From NCBI GenBank assembly GCA_046309355.1, contig JBKCPL010000069.1, positions 1 through 64,000 on the forward strand: DNA of 64,000 bases. Reading direction: 5' to 3'. This DNA is from CAYSBE01 sp046309355. Lineage in GTDB: Bacteria > Bacteroidota > Bacteroidia > UKL13-3. Position numbers and translations under genes: made by a program. The notes beneath the pieces were generated by a model that saw only the letters and a program-made list of their open reading frames with translations, was not told the origin of the DNA and made no database searches. Every line of letters starts with the position of its first letter. The first letter of the stretch is position 1. Positions 26,308 through 35,497 of the stretch are shown piece by piece.

Positions 26308-27597
26308 ATGAACCACACCGATACCATAAACCTGCTTGTTGCCATTGCAGTTATGCTGCTTGCAGGCAGATTATTCGGTGAATTTTGCCGCAAATTGCGC
26401 ATGCCGCTTGTTGTAGGCGAACTCATTGCCGGAGTGCTATTGGGTCCCAGCTTGCTGGGAAAATACTACCCCGTTTTGAACGACATCATTTTTACTACCA
26501 AAGGTCATGTGGGGCTCGTTTTAAATGGACTGGCATCGGTTTCGGTGGTTATGCTGTTGTTTGCCGCAGGTATGGAAGTAGAATTTGCCATCATCAGGCA
26601 GCAGGGAAAAACCGCAGTAAAAACCAGTTTAATCGGATTAACTACTACGCTTACACTTGCTTTTTTTGCAGGTCGGTTTCTGTATCCTTACATAGGTATT
26701 CAGGGCGGTGCAAATGAGCTTACATTCAGTTTGTTTTTTGCTACGGCTATGGCCATTACAGCCTTGCCGGTCATCGCTCGTACGCTTATGGATCTGAATT
26801 TATTTAAAACACGTACCGGGATGATTATCATTGCCGCTGCCATGTTTGATGATGTGTTGGGATGGATTTTATTTTCAGTTGTGCTGGGCATGATGCACAC
26901 GGGTACTACCTCCTATGAATTTTTAAATACACTCGGATATACACTTTTGTACGCAGTGCTAATGCTCACAGCCGGCAGATTTTTATTTAACCGATCGCTG
27001 CCGTGGGCACAGCGCAACCTCTCGTGGCCCGGTGGTGTGCTTGCCTTTTCGTTAGGCTTTGCATTTTTGGGTGCAGCCTTTACCGAGAAAATAGGAATCC
27101 ATGCCATTTTCGGTGCCTTCATCGTAGGTATTGCCATTGGCGATTCGGTGCACCTAACTGAAAAAACGCGCGACATTATTCAGCAATTTATTACCAATAT
27201 TTTTGCTCCCTTATTTTTCGTTTCCATTGGCTTTAAAGTCGATTTTCTGGCTAACTTTCAGTGGCCGATTGTACTCATAGTATTGGTTATTGCTATTGGT
27301 ACCAAATTGCTGGGTTCAACCTTGGGTGCACTGTGGGGTGGGTTGAAGTTTAAACAGGCACTAGCCGTTGGCTTTGGCATGAATGCCCGTGGTGCGATGG
27401 AAATTGTACTGGGTTTGCTGGCCTTGCAGGCCGGGCTTATCAATGAGCAGTTGTTTGTAGCGCTGGTTGTCATGGCTGTTTTCACCTCTATACTTGCCGG
27501 CCCTATGCTCAAGTATTTGCTTACGGGCGAACTGCAGGTGGGCACAGGCCTTAAAGAAATAATACCCGGAAAAAAAGATTCTGCTACTTCAGCCTAA
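26308..27597 (+). CDS. Cation/proton antiporter, CPA2/KefB-like
   Basis: 429 residues with about 12 hydrophobic segments and family motifs: RMPLVVGELIAGVLLGPSLLG near the start, the ALPVIARTL and AAMFDDVLGW segments carrying the conserved ion-binding aspartates, and GMNARGAMEIVLGLLALQ near the C-terminus. No RCK/TrkA-N domain is attached. It should exchange Na+ or K+ for H+ across the inner membrane. It directly abuts the universal stress protein gene and is co-transcribed with it. Confidence 0.92.
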   Translation: MNHTDTINLLVAIAVMLLAGRLFGEFCRKLRMPLVVGELIAGVLLGPSLLGKYYPVLNDIIFTTKGHVGLVLNGLASVSVVMLLFAAGMEVEFAIIRQQGKTAVKTSLIGLTTTLTLAFFAGRFLYPYIGIQGGANELTFSLFFATAMAITALPVIARTLMDLNLFKTRTGMIIIAAAMFDDVLGWILFSVVLGMMHTGTTSYEFLNTLGYTLLYAVLMLTAGRFLFNRSLPWAQRNLSWPGGVLAFSLGFAFLGAAFTEKIGIHAIFGAFIVGIAIGDSVHLTEKTRDIIQQFITNIFAPLFFVSIGFKVDFLANFQWPIVLIVLVIAIGTKLLGSTLGALWGGLKFKQALAVGFGMNARGAMEIVLGLLALQAGLINEQLFVALVVMAVFTSILAGPMLKYLLTGELQVGTGLKEIIPGKKDSATSA

Positions 27598-27604
27598 CCC
27601 GACT

Positions 27605-28342
27605 ATGCCTAAAGATAAACTGAGACGTTTTGCCGAGTACTCATCTTTTCCCAACACGTATGATTTTAATTACGACCTTAAAGGCCATTGGCGTGAGCGT
27701 GTGTTTAATAACAATAATCCGCTGGTGCTAGAACTTGGATGTGGCAAAGGCGAATACACGGTAGCACTAGCAAGGGAATTTCCTGATAAAAACTTTATTG
27801 GAATAGATATAAAAAGCAATCGAATGTGGAAGGGTGCCGGTATTGCCTTGCAAGAAAAATTAACCAATGCTGCATTTCTGCGCCTGGTCATGCATAAAAT
27901 AACCGAAGTAGTTGCACCACACGAAGCCGATGAAATATGGATTACTTTTCCTGACCCGTTCCCGAAATTACGCCATGCCAAGCACCGACTTACCCACCCA
28001 CGATTTTTGAACTTGTACAGGCAAATTTTAAAACCCGGTGGTGTGGTGAACTTTAAAACAGACGATACCGATTTGTTTGAATTCACTGTGGATATGCTGC
28101 CTCGTATTGGCATTACTCCAATAACGGTTGATCGCGATGTTCACAGCAATACGAATGCTTCGCCTTACTTGAAAAACATACGAACACACTACGAAAATCT
28201 ATTTATGGCCAAAGGGCGCACCATAAAATACACCTGCTTTACGCTCGACAAGTATGATGAAACTAAGGCTACGCAGTTTGTAAAACAACTGGACGAATTG
28301 CGCAAACAACAAGCACTTTCAGAAAATAAGGGAAACGAGTAA
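27605..28342 (+). CDS. trmB: tRNA (guanine-N7-)-methyltransferase TrmB
   Basis: 245 residues. The SAM-binding motif LELGCGKGEYTVALA is followed by FIGIDIKSNRMWKGA and the catalytic-site motif ITFPDPFPKLRHAKHRLTHP, then KPGGVVNFKTDD. It methylates G46 in the variable loop of tRNAs. It starts 7 nt after the antiporter stop. Its last 24 nt overlap the 3' end of the convergent DUF456 gene. Confidence 0.95.
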   Translation: MPKDKLRRFAEYSSFPNTYDFNYDLKGHWRERVFNNNNPLVLELGCGKGEYTVALAREFPDKNFIGIDIKSNRMWKGAGIALQEKLTNAAFLRLVMHKITEVVAPHEADEIWITFPDPFPKLRHAKHRLTHPRFLNLYRQILKPGGVVNFKTDDTDLFEFTVDMLPRIGITPITVDRDVHSNTNASPYLKNIRTHYENLFMAKGRTIKYTCFTLDKYDETKATQFVKQLDELRKQQALSENKGNE

Positions 28343-28804
28343 GTGTAACCCCAGCCATACGCAGAAGAACAACTTCATAAGTGACCCGGCCACAAATCCG
28401 ATAAATGCTGCTGCACCTGCTATTACAGCCTCACGCTGGCTTTTGCCGGCCGATAATTCGCCCATTACCGCTCCAATAAATGCACCCAGAAACAGGGCAA
28501 ATGGAATAGGTACAAACATGCCCACTACAGTTCCAATCATTGCACCTCGTGCACCCTGCGGTGTTCCACCACTAATACGTGTAGTCCACATGGGCAGCAG
28601 ATAATCGACAACACCGATAATGACTACGCCTATGCCATAAACTACCAGCGTGGTTGTGCCGAATGGCGCGTAGGAGCTGTATTGAGCTGCCCATATTCCT
28701 GCATAGGCCAGTGGTGGTCCGGGTAATGCAGGCAAAAAGCTTCCGGCTATGCCAGCCACAATTAATAAGAAGGATAAAACCAATAAGAGTATATCAAATG
28801 ACAT
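28319..28804 (-). CDS. DUF456 family membrane protein
   Basis: 161 residues from ATG 28804, with four to five hydrophobic segments and glycine-rich loops: GIAGSFLPALPGPPLAYAG and GAFIGAVMGELSAGKSQREAV, both typical of DUF456. The function of the family is unknown. Its start codon lies only 11 nt from the GTG start of the divergent menE-like gene, and its end overlaps trmB, so it is tightly packed on both sides. Confidence 0.88.
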   Translation of the reverse strand: MSFDILLLVLSFLLIVAGIAGSFLPALPGPPLAYAGIWAAQYSSYAPFGTTTLVVYGIGVVIIGVVDYLLPMWTTRISGGTPQGARGAMIGTVVGMFVPIPFALFLGAFIGAVMGELSAGKSQREAVIAGAAAFIGFVAGSLMKLFFCVWLGLHLLVSLIF

Positions 28805-28815
28805 TACTTTGCAGT

Positions 28816-29883
28816 GTGTTTGAATTACGATTGCAACATACATTTTTTACGGCAGAGCAGTTACATGCCGGTACATGGAAATCTGCCAGCCTCCATGAAC
28901 AAGAAATAGCGCTGCTCCAGTTTTGTACCGATTGGCTCAATCAAAAATCTGCATATACATTTCAAACCTCCGGCTCAACGGGCACTCCCAAGTCTGTCGA
29001 ATTAACCCGAGCACAGCTGCTGGCCAGTGCAGCTGCAACTGTACATGCATTACAACTCACTGATCATGATCATGCCTTGTTGTGTCTTTCACCGGCTACT
29101 ATAGCAGGCAGCATGATGGCTATGCGTGCCATGCTCGTGAATATACCACTTACGTACATTGAACCCTCAGTTGATATACTCTCACAATTAAGCGAAACAC
29201 ATCCTTACACGTTTGCAGCGTTTGTGCCGGCACAATTATTTGAAGCGGATAAGTACAGTATGGTATTGAATCATTTCAAAAGAATTCTGATTGGTGGTGC
29301 TGCATTGACTGATACGTTAGAACACACATTAAGAAAGTTGCTGCCTCGCATATATCATACCTACGGCATGACCGAAACAGCCAGTCATATTGCCCTGCGC
29401 GAAATACACAGCCAGCACCGGTTTCATCCTTTGCCCGGAATTAAACTGAAAACAGACGAACGCGGTTGTTTGTGCATCAAAGGGGATATAACACAACAGG
29501 AGTGGATAGTTACAAACGATGTGGTTGAACTCACCACTAACGGATTTACCGTAAAAGGCCGTGCCGATTATGCTATCAATACAGGAGGAGTAAAAGTGCA
29601 TCCCGAAGAAGTAGAACGAATTTTAGCAACATGTGAACCGCTGCACAACCGGCATTTTTTTATAACCGGATTGCCGCATCTGCAATGGGGGCAAGAGGTG
29701 GTACTTATAGTAGAAGGCCAAACTCCCTTAACCGAAAGTGAATGGAAAATGCTGTGCAAACGGGTATCGCAAGCAGCAGGGAAATATGCAGTGCCCAAAC
29801 GTTACCTGCTGATTCATTCGTTTGTGATGAGTAAAAGCGGTAAAATAAACCGACCAGCAACTATTAATTCGCTGAATGTGTGA
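28816..29883 (+). CDS. menE: AMP-binding acyl-CoA ligase, O-succinylbenzoate-CoA ligase (MenE)-like
   Basis: 355 residues, the short form usual for MenE in Bacteroidota. The P-loop-like motif FQTSGSTGTPKSVELT, the YHTYGMTETASHIALRE motif, the hinge region (VKGRADYAINTGGVKVHPEEVE) and the C-terminal catalytic lysine (SKSGKINR) are present. MenE activates o-succinylbenzoate in menaquinone synthesis; no other men gene is in the window. I chose GTG 28816: TTACTTTG (28804-28811) ends 4 nt before it, the same layout as at 9004. ATG 28798 would place the promoter inside the gene. Confidence 0.85.
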   Translation: MFELRLQHTFFTAEQLHAGTWKSASLHEQEIALLQFCTDWLNQKSAYTFQTSGSTGTPKSVELTRAQLLASAAATVHALQLTDHDHALLCLSPATIAGSMMAMRAMLVNIPLTYIEPSVDILSQLSETHPYTFAAFVPAQLFEADKYSMVLNHFKRILIGGAALTDTLEHTLRKLLPRIYHTYGMTETASHIALREIHSQHRFHPLPGIKLKTDERGCLCIKGDITQQEWIVTNDVVELTTNGFTVKGRADYAINTGGVKVHPEEVERILATCEPLHNRHFFITGLPHLQWGQEVVLIVEGQTPLTESEWKMLCKRVSQAAGKYAVPKRYLLIHSFVMSKSGKINRPATINSLNV

Positions 29884-29964
29884 AAAATAGATTGAACTCA
29901 AAAAATTCCTTTCAAAAGCATCAGGTATTTTTATATTCGCGTAAATTTTAAACGGAAAACAATT

Positions 29965-30186
29965 ATGTACTGGACATTAGAATTAGCTTCCTATCTTGAT
30001 GATGCACCTTGGCCTGCTACCAAAGACGAATTAATAGATTACGCCATTCGTTCGGGCGCTCCATTGGAAGTAATAGAAAATTTGCAGGAGTTGGAAGATG
30101 ATGGCGAACCTTTTGAAAGCATTGAAGAAGTGTGGCCCGATTACCCGACTAACGATGACTACTTTTATAACGAAGACGAGTTGTAA
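29965..30186 (+). CDS. DUF2795 family small acidic protein
   Basis: 73 residues, strongly acidic. YWTLELASYLDDAPWPATKDELIDYA is the DUF2795 core, followed by the ENLQELEDDGEPFESIEEVWPDYP tail that Bacteroidota versions share. A TATATTCG-type box precedes it by about 28 nt, and a strong terminator follows. Its function is unknown; it is usually a well-expressed single gene. Confidence 0.9.
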   Translation: MYWTLELASYLDDAPWPATKDELIDYAIRSGAPLEVIENLQELEDDGEPFESIEEVWPDYPTNDDYFYNEDEL

Positions 30187-30209
30187 CGCATTTCATCAAT
30201 ACGTATTTT

Positions 30210-30236
30210 AAAGCCACCCGAAAGGTGGCTTTTTTT
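30210..30236 (+). terminator. Terminator of the DUF2795 gene
   Basis: AAAGCCACC-CGAAA-GGTGGCTTT followed by T residues. It overlaps the stop of the convergent gene at 30235 and could serve both strands. Confidence 0.9.
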
Positions 30237-31254
30237 ATAACGGAAATTTTGCGGTAAAGCCAATTATGAAACCCTTATCAAAACTTAAATAATTATCCCA
30301 CAGCCAAGTAATCCCAGAGCCTTGCGAGTATGATAAACTGATTTTTGGCATTAGTTCCGAGTCGTTGTTGAAGTGAGCCAAACCAATTTGAAATCCACTC
30401 CAAACTTCATCTTTCTTAGGCGGACTAATTAGTCTCATATAGATTAGATCATACGATTGCACAAAGGATAAACTACGTTCATTAAACTGATACATGGAGG
30501 AGGTAGTTATACCCAGGCCATATTTTCTAGTTGCGAAATGGTATTTATTTACTTTTTTATACATCAGATTTATGCCAAAACAAGCACCTAGTTCACCGCC
30601 AACTAGCATGGGTCCTGCAAAAGGTTGTGCGTCAACTACATGTTGCTTGTAGGTGTTGTATCTTGCTTCAATTTGATTAGAGTTGTTTTTAGAAACCGTG
30701 ATCTCAGTACTGTTTAATACTGCTTTTTTGTTTGCAAATGCCTCAGCGAAATATACACCTAATGAAGTTTGACTTAATGCACTAATCAATGAATACGGAT
30801 TTGATGTATGAATCTGATATTGTAGTTCGTTTTTGAGATCAACTACACGGATACGTACAGATGGTATATTTTGCTGAATACGGAATATTTCATATTCAAT
30901 ATCTATTTGCCTGTCGGTAAATTCAGGTAGTTCAGCCTTAAGTCGCCTTTGATTTAAGGATTTATACAGATATACAATTTCTGTTGTTTGTTCGGGTAGC
31001 TGAGATGTATTTAACGATTGAGCTAAATCAGTTCGTAAGTATGTCAGAACTGTATCAATCTCGGCTTGTTTATCGTAAATAGCTGTAAGTTTTGCCCCTG
31101 TTATAAAAATGATATTTTCTTTGTTAAGCTTAATCACAATAGTGTCGTTAAATAATTTTGTTTGTGGCTGTGGATTCCATTCTACTTGTGTTTGCGCTAT
31201 TACACATAGGGGCATGGTTGCCGCAAGTATTAACATACATTTCAGGTATTTCAT
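30235..31254 (-). CDS. Secreted protein of unknown function, third gene of the ECF sigma module
   Basis: 339 residues with a signal peptide (LKCMLILAATMPLCVIAQ). There are no domains that I recognise. The middle is mixed alpha/beta, and the last 120 residues have alternating hydrophobic strands and end in FTAKFPL, compatible with a small outer-membrane beta-barrel. It follows the sigma factor and its putative anti-sigma with a 13-nt gap, and is clearly AT-richer than neighbouring housekeeping genes. It may be the effector or sensor of this module. Confidence 0.6.
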   Translation of the reverse strand: MKYLKCMLILAATMPLCVIAQTQVEWNPQPQTKLFNDTIVIKLNKENIIFITGAKLTAIYDKQAEIDTVLTYLRTDLAQSLNTSQLPEQTTEIVYLYKSLNQRRLKAELPEFTDRQIDIEYEIFRIQQNIPSVRIRVVDLKNELQYQIHTSNPYSLISALSQTSLGVYFAEAFANKKAVLNSTEITVSKNNSNQIEARYNTYKQHVVDAQPFAGPMLVGGELGACFGINLMYKKVNKYHFATRKYGLGITTSSMYQFNERSLSFVQSYDLIYMRLISPPKKDEVWSGFQIGLAHFNNDSELMPKISLSYSQGSGITWLWDNYLSFDKGFIIGFTAKFPL

Positions 31255-31267
31255 GGGTTATATTATA

Positions 31268-31927
31268 TTATTTACTAATGAAAGAAACTGTAATAGCTGT
31301 ACCAATTAAAACGTTATCGTTAGATTTATTCGGATGTTGATTTAATTGGTTACGGGTACCAATATTAAATTGATAGTCATTGGTATTCGCAACACTTTTA
31401 ATGATATGATTAGTGTCATTATCAGTACTGCCAAAGTCTATCTCGATAAATCGTTTCTTATTATTTACCGCCACTATTTCTGGTCTCTTGCTAAAACTCG
31501 GGTTTACTGAATCATTTTCTACTATCACATTATTACATGTTTCATGCATACTTATATCAGGTTGCGATAATTCTGGAGTAGTTTTTTGCCTCTCTTGTTT
31601 GTTTGCTATGTTATTGCTAAATGCTACTGCGGGCTTAATGTTATCCTCTTTAAATATCTTTTGAGATTCTATTGCTTTATTGTGAAGCTTTGTTCTAGTT
31701 GTTCTTGTTGTTGTACGATTATCTTCTAGTATATAAAAACCTGCCATCATTACTAATGCGATACTTGCAGCTATGGATATATAATATAATCGTTGTTTCC
31801 TCTTTGGTTGTATTGCTATGCGTAAGGTCTCCCATTTACTATCTAAGTTTGGTTGGTAGTCATCTGGTAAATCAGTAATGGCATCTATCTTGGTTTTGAT
31901 AATAAGCTCAATTTGTTTTGTATCCAT
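31268..31927 (-). CDS. Single-pass membrane protein, putative anti-sigma factor
   Basis: 219 residues from ATG 31927. The cytoplasmic N-terminus of about 55 residues (MDTKQIELIIKTKIDAITDLPDDYQPNLDSKWETL) leads into one membrane helix (YYISIAASIALVMMAGFYIL), then a polar outside part without known domain. Size, topology and a 20-nt overlap with the ECF sigma gene fit a Bacteroidota anti-sigma factor of low sequence conservation. The ZAS zinc motif (HxxxCxxC) is absent, so this call rests on context. Confidence 0.6.
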   Translation of the reverse strand: MDTKQIELIIKTKIDAITDLPDDYQPNLDSKWETLRIAIQPKRKQRLYYISIAASIALVMMAGFYILEDNRTTTRTTRTKLHNKAIESQKIFKEDNIKPAVAFSNNIANKQERQKTTPELSQPDISMHETCNNVIVENDSVNPSFSKRPEIVAVNNKKRFIEIDFGSTDNDTNHIIKSVANTNDYQFNIGTRNQLNQHPNKSNDNVLIGTAITVSFISK

Positions 31928-32462
31928 ACTTCTCATGTGATAGTAAATATTTTAAATGTTGTTTAGCTTTACTTAGCTGTGATTTACTCGTGTTTTCGGT
32001 TATGTTCAAGAGTTTGGCTATTTCTTTATGAGTGTAGCCTTCTATTACAAACAGATTAAATACTGTTCTGTATCCATTTGGTAACTGAGTTATTAAATAC
32101 AACAGATGTTTAGTATCTATACGTTCTATGATGTCAGTTTCGAATGCTGGTTCTTCCATTTCAACAGCTGGCATTGGTCCAAAAAGCTGTTTCTTTCTAA
32201 TCTGCATTAACGCTTCATTGACAACAATTTTTTTCATCCAGTAATACAAACTGTTGTTGTCGCTGTATCTAAACGCGTTAATATGATTATAAATTTTGAG
32301 AAAGCTGCGCATGACACAGTCTTCAGCTTCATCAATTCGCACAAGGTAACGCTGACAAATTCTGATGAATACGGGATAGCAGGTTTCGAATAATTTTTTC
32401 TGCACGGCAACGTTTCCTGCCTTCAGTTGAGCTATAAATTCTAAATCAAATTGAATACTCAT
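31908..32462 (-). CDS. ECF-type sigma-70 factor
   Basis: 184 residues with region 2 (DEAEDCVMRSFLKIYNHI, then SLYYWMKKIVVNEALMQIRKK) and region 4 (LPNGYRTVFNLFVIEGYTHKEIAKLLNI, NTSKSQLSKAKQHL). The length is normal for the family. It leads an AT-rich three-gene set with a membrane protein and a secreted protein, so the regulon may respond to an envelope signal and include its own operon. AT content higher than in the flanks suggests different origin or constraint. Confidence 0.9.
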   Translation of the reverse strand: MSIQFDLEFIAQLKAGNVAVQKKLFETCYPVFIRICQRYLVRIDEAEDCVMRSFLKIYNHINAFRYSDNNSLYYWMKKIVVNEALMQIRKKQLFGPMPAVEMEEPAFETDIIERIDTKHLLYLITQLPNGYRTVFNLFVIEGYTHKEIAKLLNITENTSKSQLSKAKQHLKYLLSHEKYGYKTN

Positions 32463-32510
32463 TTTTCACCTTAATGCGTTGAGTGGTGCAAAGGTTGCCT
32501 GTTAGTAAAA

Positions 32511-33209
32511 TTATTTCCCCATCACAAACATCACGGGCTTTTTATGCAGGTCGGGCTTTTGGGCTGTCCACTGCTTCAGCGTTTGGGTTTTGATAAATTC
32601 GTCAGGTGCGGTCATATTCATCGCTATGCATAGCCGTGTTTCGGGCAGGCAATTTTTAAGTATATCATCCAGCAGTTGATTATTGCGGTAAGGTGCCTCC
32701 ATAAACAATTGTGTATGATTGTTGCGCAGTGCTAGGGTTTCCAACTCCTTCAATTTCTTTATCCGTTGTGGTTTATCAATAGGTAAATAGCCATGAAATG
32801 TAAATGCTTGTCCGTTCATACCACTTGCCATCAGTGCCATAAATATACTGGAAGCACCGGGCAATGGCACTACGGTGATGCCTTTGCTGTGCGCCCATTT
32901 TACAATATCGGAACCGGGGTCGGCAACACAGGGTAAACCCGCTTCGCTGATGATACCAGTATCGTGATGTAGTATCAGTTCAGCTATTTCGGGCAAGTCT
33001 TCTTTGTGGCTGTGTTCGTTCCATAGCCGAATCACCAATTCGGGTTGTGGCGTGGCCAGTTCCAGTTTTTTAATCAGCGCACGTGCAGCCTTTTCATTTT
33101 CAACAATGAAATGCCTGAGGTGATGTACCTGTTTTTTAACATGCAACGAAAAAAAATCGCCTTCGTTGGTATCGCTTAATATATTCGGAATAAGGTATAA
33201 GGTGGGCAT
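32511..33209 (-). CDS. RsmI-like SAM-dependent methyltransferase (tetrapyrrole methylase fold)
   Basis: 232 residues from ATG 33209. MPTLYLIPNILSD replaces the usual GTLYLVATPIGN; then GIISEAGLPCVADPGSDIV and VVPLPGASSIFMALMASGMNG, the hallmark SAM-binding loops, and QLFMEAPYRNNQLL. This is the Bacteroidota group related to RsmI (2'-O-methylation of 16S rRNA C1402); it may be a paralogue rather than RsmI itself. A TACCTTTG box lies on the minus strand at 33227-33234. Confidence 0.85.
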   Translation of the reverse strand: MPTLYLIPNILSDTNEGDFFSLHVKKQVHHLRHFIVENEKAARALIKKLELATPQPELVIRLWNEHSHKEDLPEIAELILHHDTGIISEAGLPCVADPGSDIVKWAHSKGITVVPLPGASSIFMALMASGMNGQAFTFHGYLPIDKPQRIKKLKELETLALRNNHTQLFMEAPYRNNQLLDDILKNCLPETRLCIAMNMTAPDEFIKTQTLKQWTAQKPDLHKKPVMFVMGK

Positions 33210-33369
33210 ACAGTGGCAACAAGGACCAAAGGTAGCAATTGCTGTATTTTGTAGGCAGTTGAATACAAAAATTCGTAATTGTTTGACTATTAGGCACAAT
33301 CATATTCATGCAAAGTTGACACATACCGCCAATGCGCGTATTTTTGCCCACTTTCAAAAAATTATACCC

Positions 33370-35496
33370 ATGTCTATATTAGAACGTATCAGAAACAAAT
33401 CAGGATTAGCCATCATATTCGTAGGAGGTGCACTGGCATTATTCGTTATCAGCGATGCATTGCAAAGCAACAGTAGCCTTTTTGGCGGACAAGCCGATGC
33501 ATCCGTGCTCGGTGAAATTGATGGCGACAAAATCGATGTTAAATATTTTGAAGCCAAAGTAACGGAAAACGAAGGCTTTTATAAGCAGCGCATGAACCAG
33601 CAAACAATCGATGCAAATACAATGGAAATGTTGCGCGAGCAAACCTGGACTCAGGTACTTCAGGAATCGGTGATGTCTAAAATTTATGCTGAATTGGGCA
33701 TACAGGTTACTGTAGATGAGTTAAGCGATATGATTCAAGGCGAAAATATTCACCCACAAATATCGGGTGCACCCATTTTTCAAAATCAGCAAACAGGGCA
33801 GTTTGACCGTACGCTCGTTGCGCGCTTTCTGAAAAACCTGAGCGAATCGTCAGATGAAACGACCAAAACCCAATGGGCACAATTTGAAATTGGACTGAAG
33901 AAAGAAGCCGAAACTAAAAAATTTAACACCCTGCTCGGCAAAGCCATTTATGCTACCAAGCTGGAAGCAAAAGCCAAGCTGGCTGAGCGTACCGCCCAGG
34001 TTGATTACAATCTGGTAGCACTTAATTACAATACGGTTGCCGACTCAACCATTAAAATAGATGAAGGCGATTTGAAATCGTTTTTCAAAACCATCAGCTA
34101 CAAATACAAAGCAAAAGAAAACCTGCGCAAAATTGATTACGTGTTGTTCGATATCATTCCGTCATCAGACGACTCGGCCGGCATTTTGAAGTGGGTGCAA
34201 GATCAGGTTACCCAATTTGCGCAAGCTACTAACGATACCTTGTATGTAGATTTGAACAGCGATACCAAGTTCGATACAGTAGCACATACTAAAAACTTCT
34301 ATCCCGAAAGTGTGCAAAATGCATTGTTCAGTGGAAATGTAGGCGATGTGATTGGACCGGTATTCAGCGATGGCAAATACAGGCTATACAAAGTTTCGGG
34401 TATAAAGGAGGACGAGAAATTTACGATGAAAGCCAGTCATATTTTATTCCGTACGGAAGGTGCTACAAAAGAAGATACGCTGAAGACACTTAAAAAAGCA
34501 CAGGAAGTGATGGCTGAGATTCGCAGAGGAGCAAGCTTTGAAGAAAAAGCCGCTCAATACGGAACCGATGGCACAGCTTCGCGTGGTGGTGATTTAGGCT
34601 GGTTTCAGGAAGGCCAGATGGTTGCCGAATTTAACGACTATGTGAAAAAAGGAAAGAAAGGCGATATGGGTATTGTGAAAACACAATTTGGCATTCACAT
34701 CGTAAAAATAACGGAAGACAAAACCAAAAAAGCAGTGTGTGCCGGAGTGCTGGAGCGTGCTATTGAAGCAGGCGAACAAACCACCAACATGGCATACAAC
34801 AAAGCCAGCCAATTTGCAGCTGCACTGGCCGGAAACGATGATTTTGAAAAAGTAGCCCTCGAGCAAGGAGTGACCAGACGCATTGCTGATGACATACGTG
34901 AAAACGACAAGAATATGGCCGGTATGACCGATGCACGTGAACTTGTACGCTGGGCATTCACCGCCAAGAACAACGATATTTCGGATGTGTTCAGCTTGGG
35001 CAACAACAAATTTGCTGTGGCTAAACTTACCGGCATTCGCGAGAAAGGCAAAGCTGATCTCGAAAGTGTTCGTGAAAAAGTAGAAACCGAATACCGCAAA
35101 TCTAAAAAAGGAGAAATGCTGATGGCAAAAGCTACTGAAGCCATGAAAGGTGCAAAAGACCTGAACGATTTGGCCATGAAACTGCAAACTGCAGTAACCC
35201 CTTCAACTGCACAAACATTTGAAAACAACAACGTGCCCTATGCCGGACCTGATGCTAAGTTTATAGGTACCTTGTTTGGAACTACTCAAGTCAATAAAAT
35301 GTCTGGGCCGGTAGTAGGCGAAAATGCCGTGTACATCTATACTATTTCCCGCATAGCACCTGCTGACGCCAATGCCGATACTGCACCTTACCAGTCGGAG
35401 ATTCGCAGTAGCAATGCATCGCGTGTTGAATACGGTTCGTTTGATTTGCTGAAAGACATTTACAGCGCAAAAGATTACCGCTATAAGTTTTATTAA
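33370..35496 (+). CDS. PpiD/SurA-like membrane-anchored peptidyl-prolyl isomerase chaperone
   Basis: 708 residues from ATG 33370 (a TATTTTTG box lies about 27 nt upstream). One N-terminal membrane helix (GLAIIFVGGALALFVISDAL), a SurA-like chaperone domain (VNGxxI-type, GEIDGDKIDVKYFE), and a parvulin PPIase domain near residues 350-450 (KASHILFRTEG, GGDLGWFQEGQMVAEFNDYV, TQFGIHIVKI). A second, weaker rotamase-like region follows. It should assist folding of outer-membrane and secreted proteins in the periplasm, which fits a genome with huge T9SS cargo. Confidence 0.92.
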   Translation: MSILERIRNKSGLAIIFVGGALALFVISDALQSNSSLFGGQADASVLGEIDGDKIDVKYFEAKVTENEGFYKQRMNQQTIDANTMEMLREQTWTQVLQESVMSKIYAELGIQVTVDELSDMIQGENIHPQISGAPIFQNQQTGQFDRTLVARFLKNLSESSDETTKTQWAQFEIGLKKEAETKKFNTLLGKAIYATKLEAKAKLAERTAQVDYNLVALNYNTVADSTIKIDEGDLKSFFKTISYKYKAKENLRKIDYVLFDIIPSSDDSAGILKWVQDQVTQFAQATNDTLYVDLNSDTKFDTVAHTKNFYPESVQNALFSGNVGDVIGPVFSDGKYRLYKVSGIKEDEKFTMKASHILFRTEGATKEDTLKTLKKAQEVMAEIRRGASFEEKAAQYGTDGTASRGGDLGWFQEGQMVAEFNDYVKKGKKGDMGIVKTQFGIHIVKITEDKTKKAVCAGVLERAIEAGEQTTNMAYNKASQFAAALAGNDDFEKVALEQGVTRRIADDIRENDKNMAGMTDARELVRWAFTAKNNDISDVFSLGNNKFAVAKLTGIREKGKADLESVREKVETEYRKSKKGEMLMAKATEAMKGAKDLNDLAMKLQTAVTPSTAQTFENNNVPYAGPDAKFIGTLFGTTQVNKMSGPVVGENAVYIYTISRIAPADANADTAPYQSEIRSSNASRVEYGSFDLLKDIYSAKDYRYKFY

Positions 35497-35497
35497 G

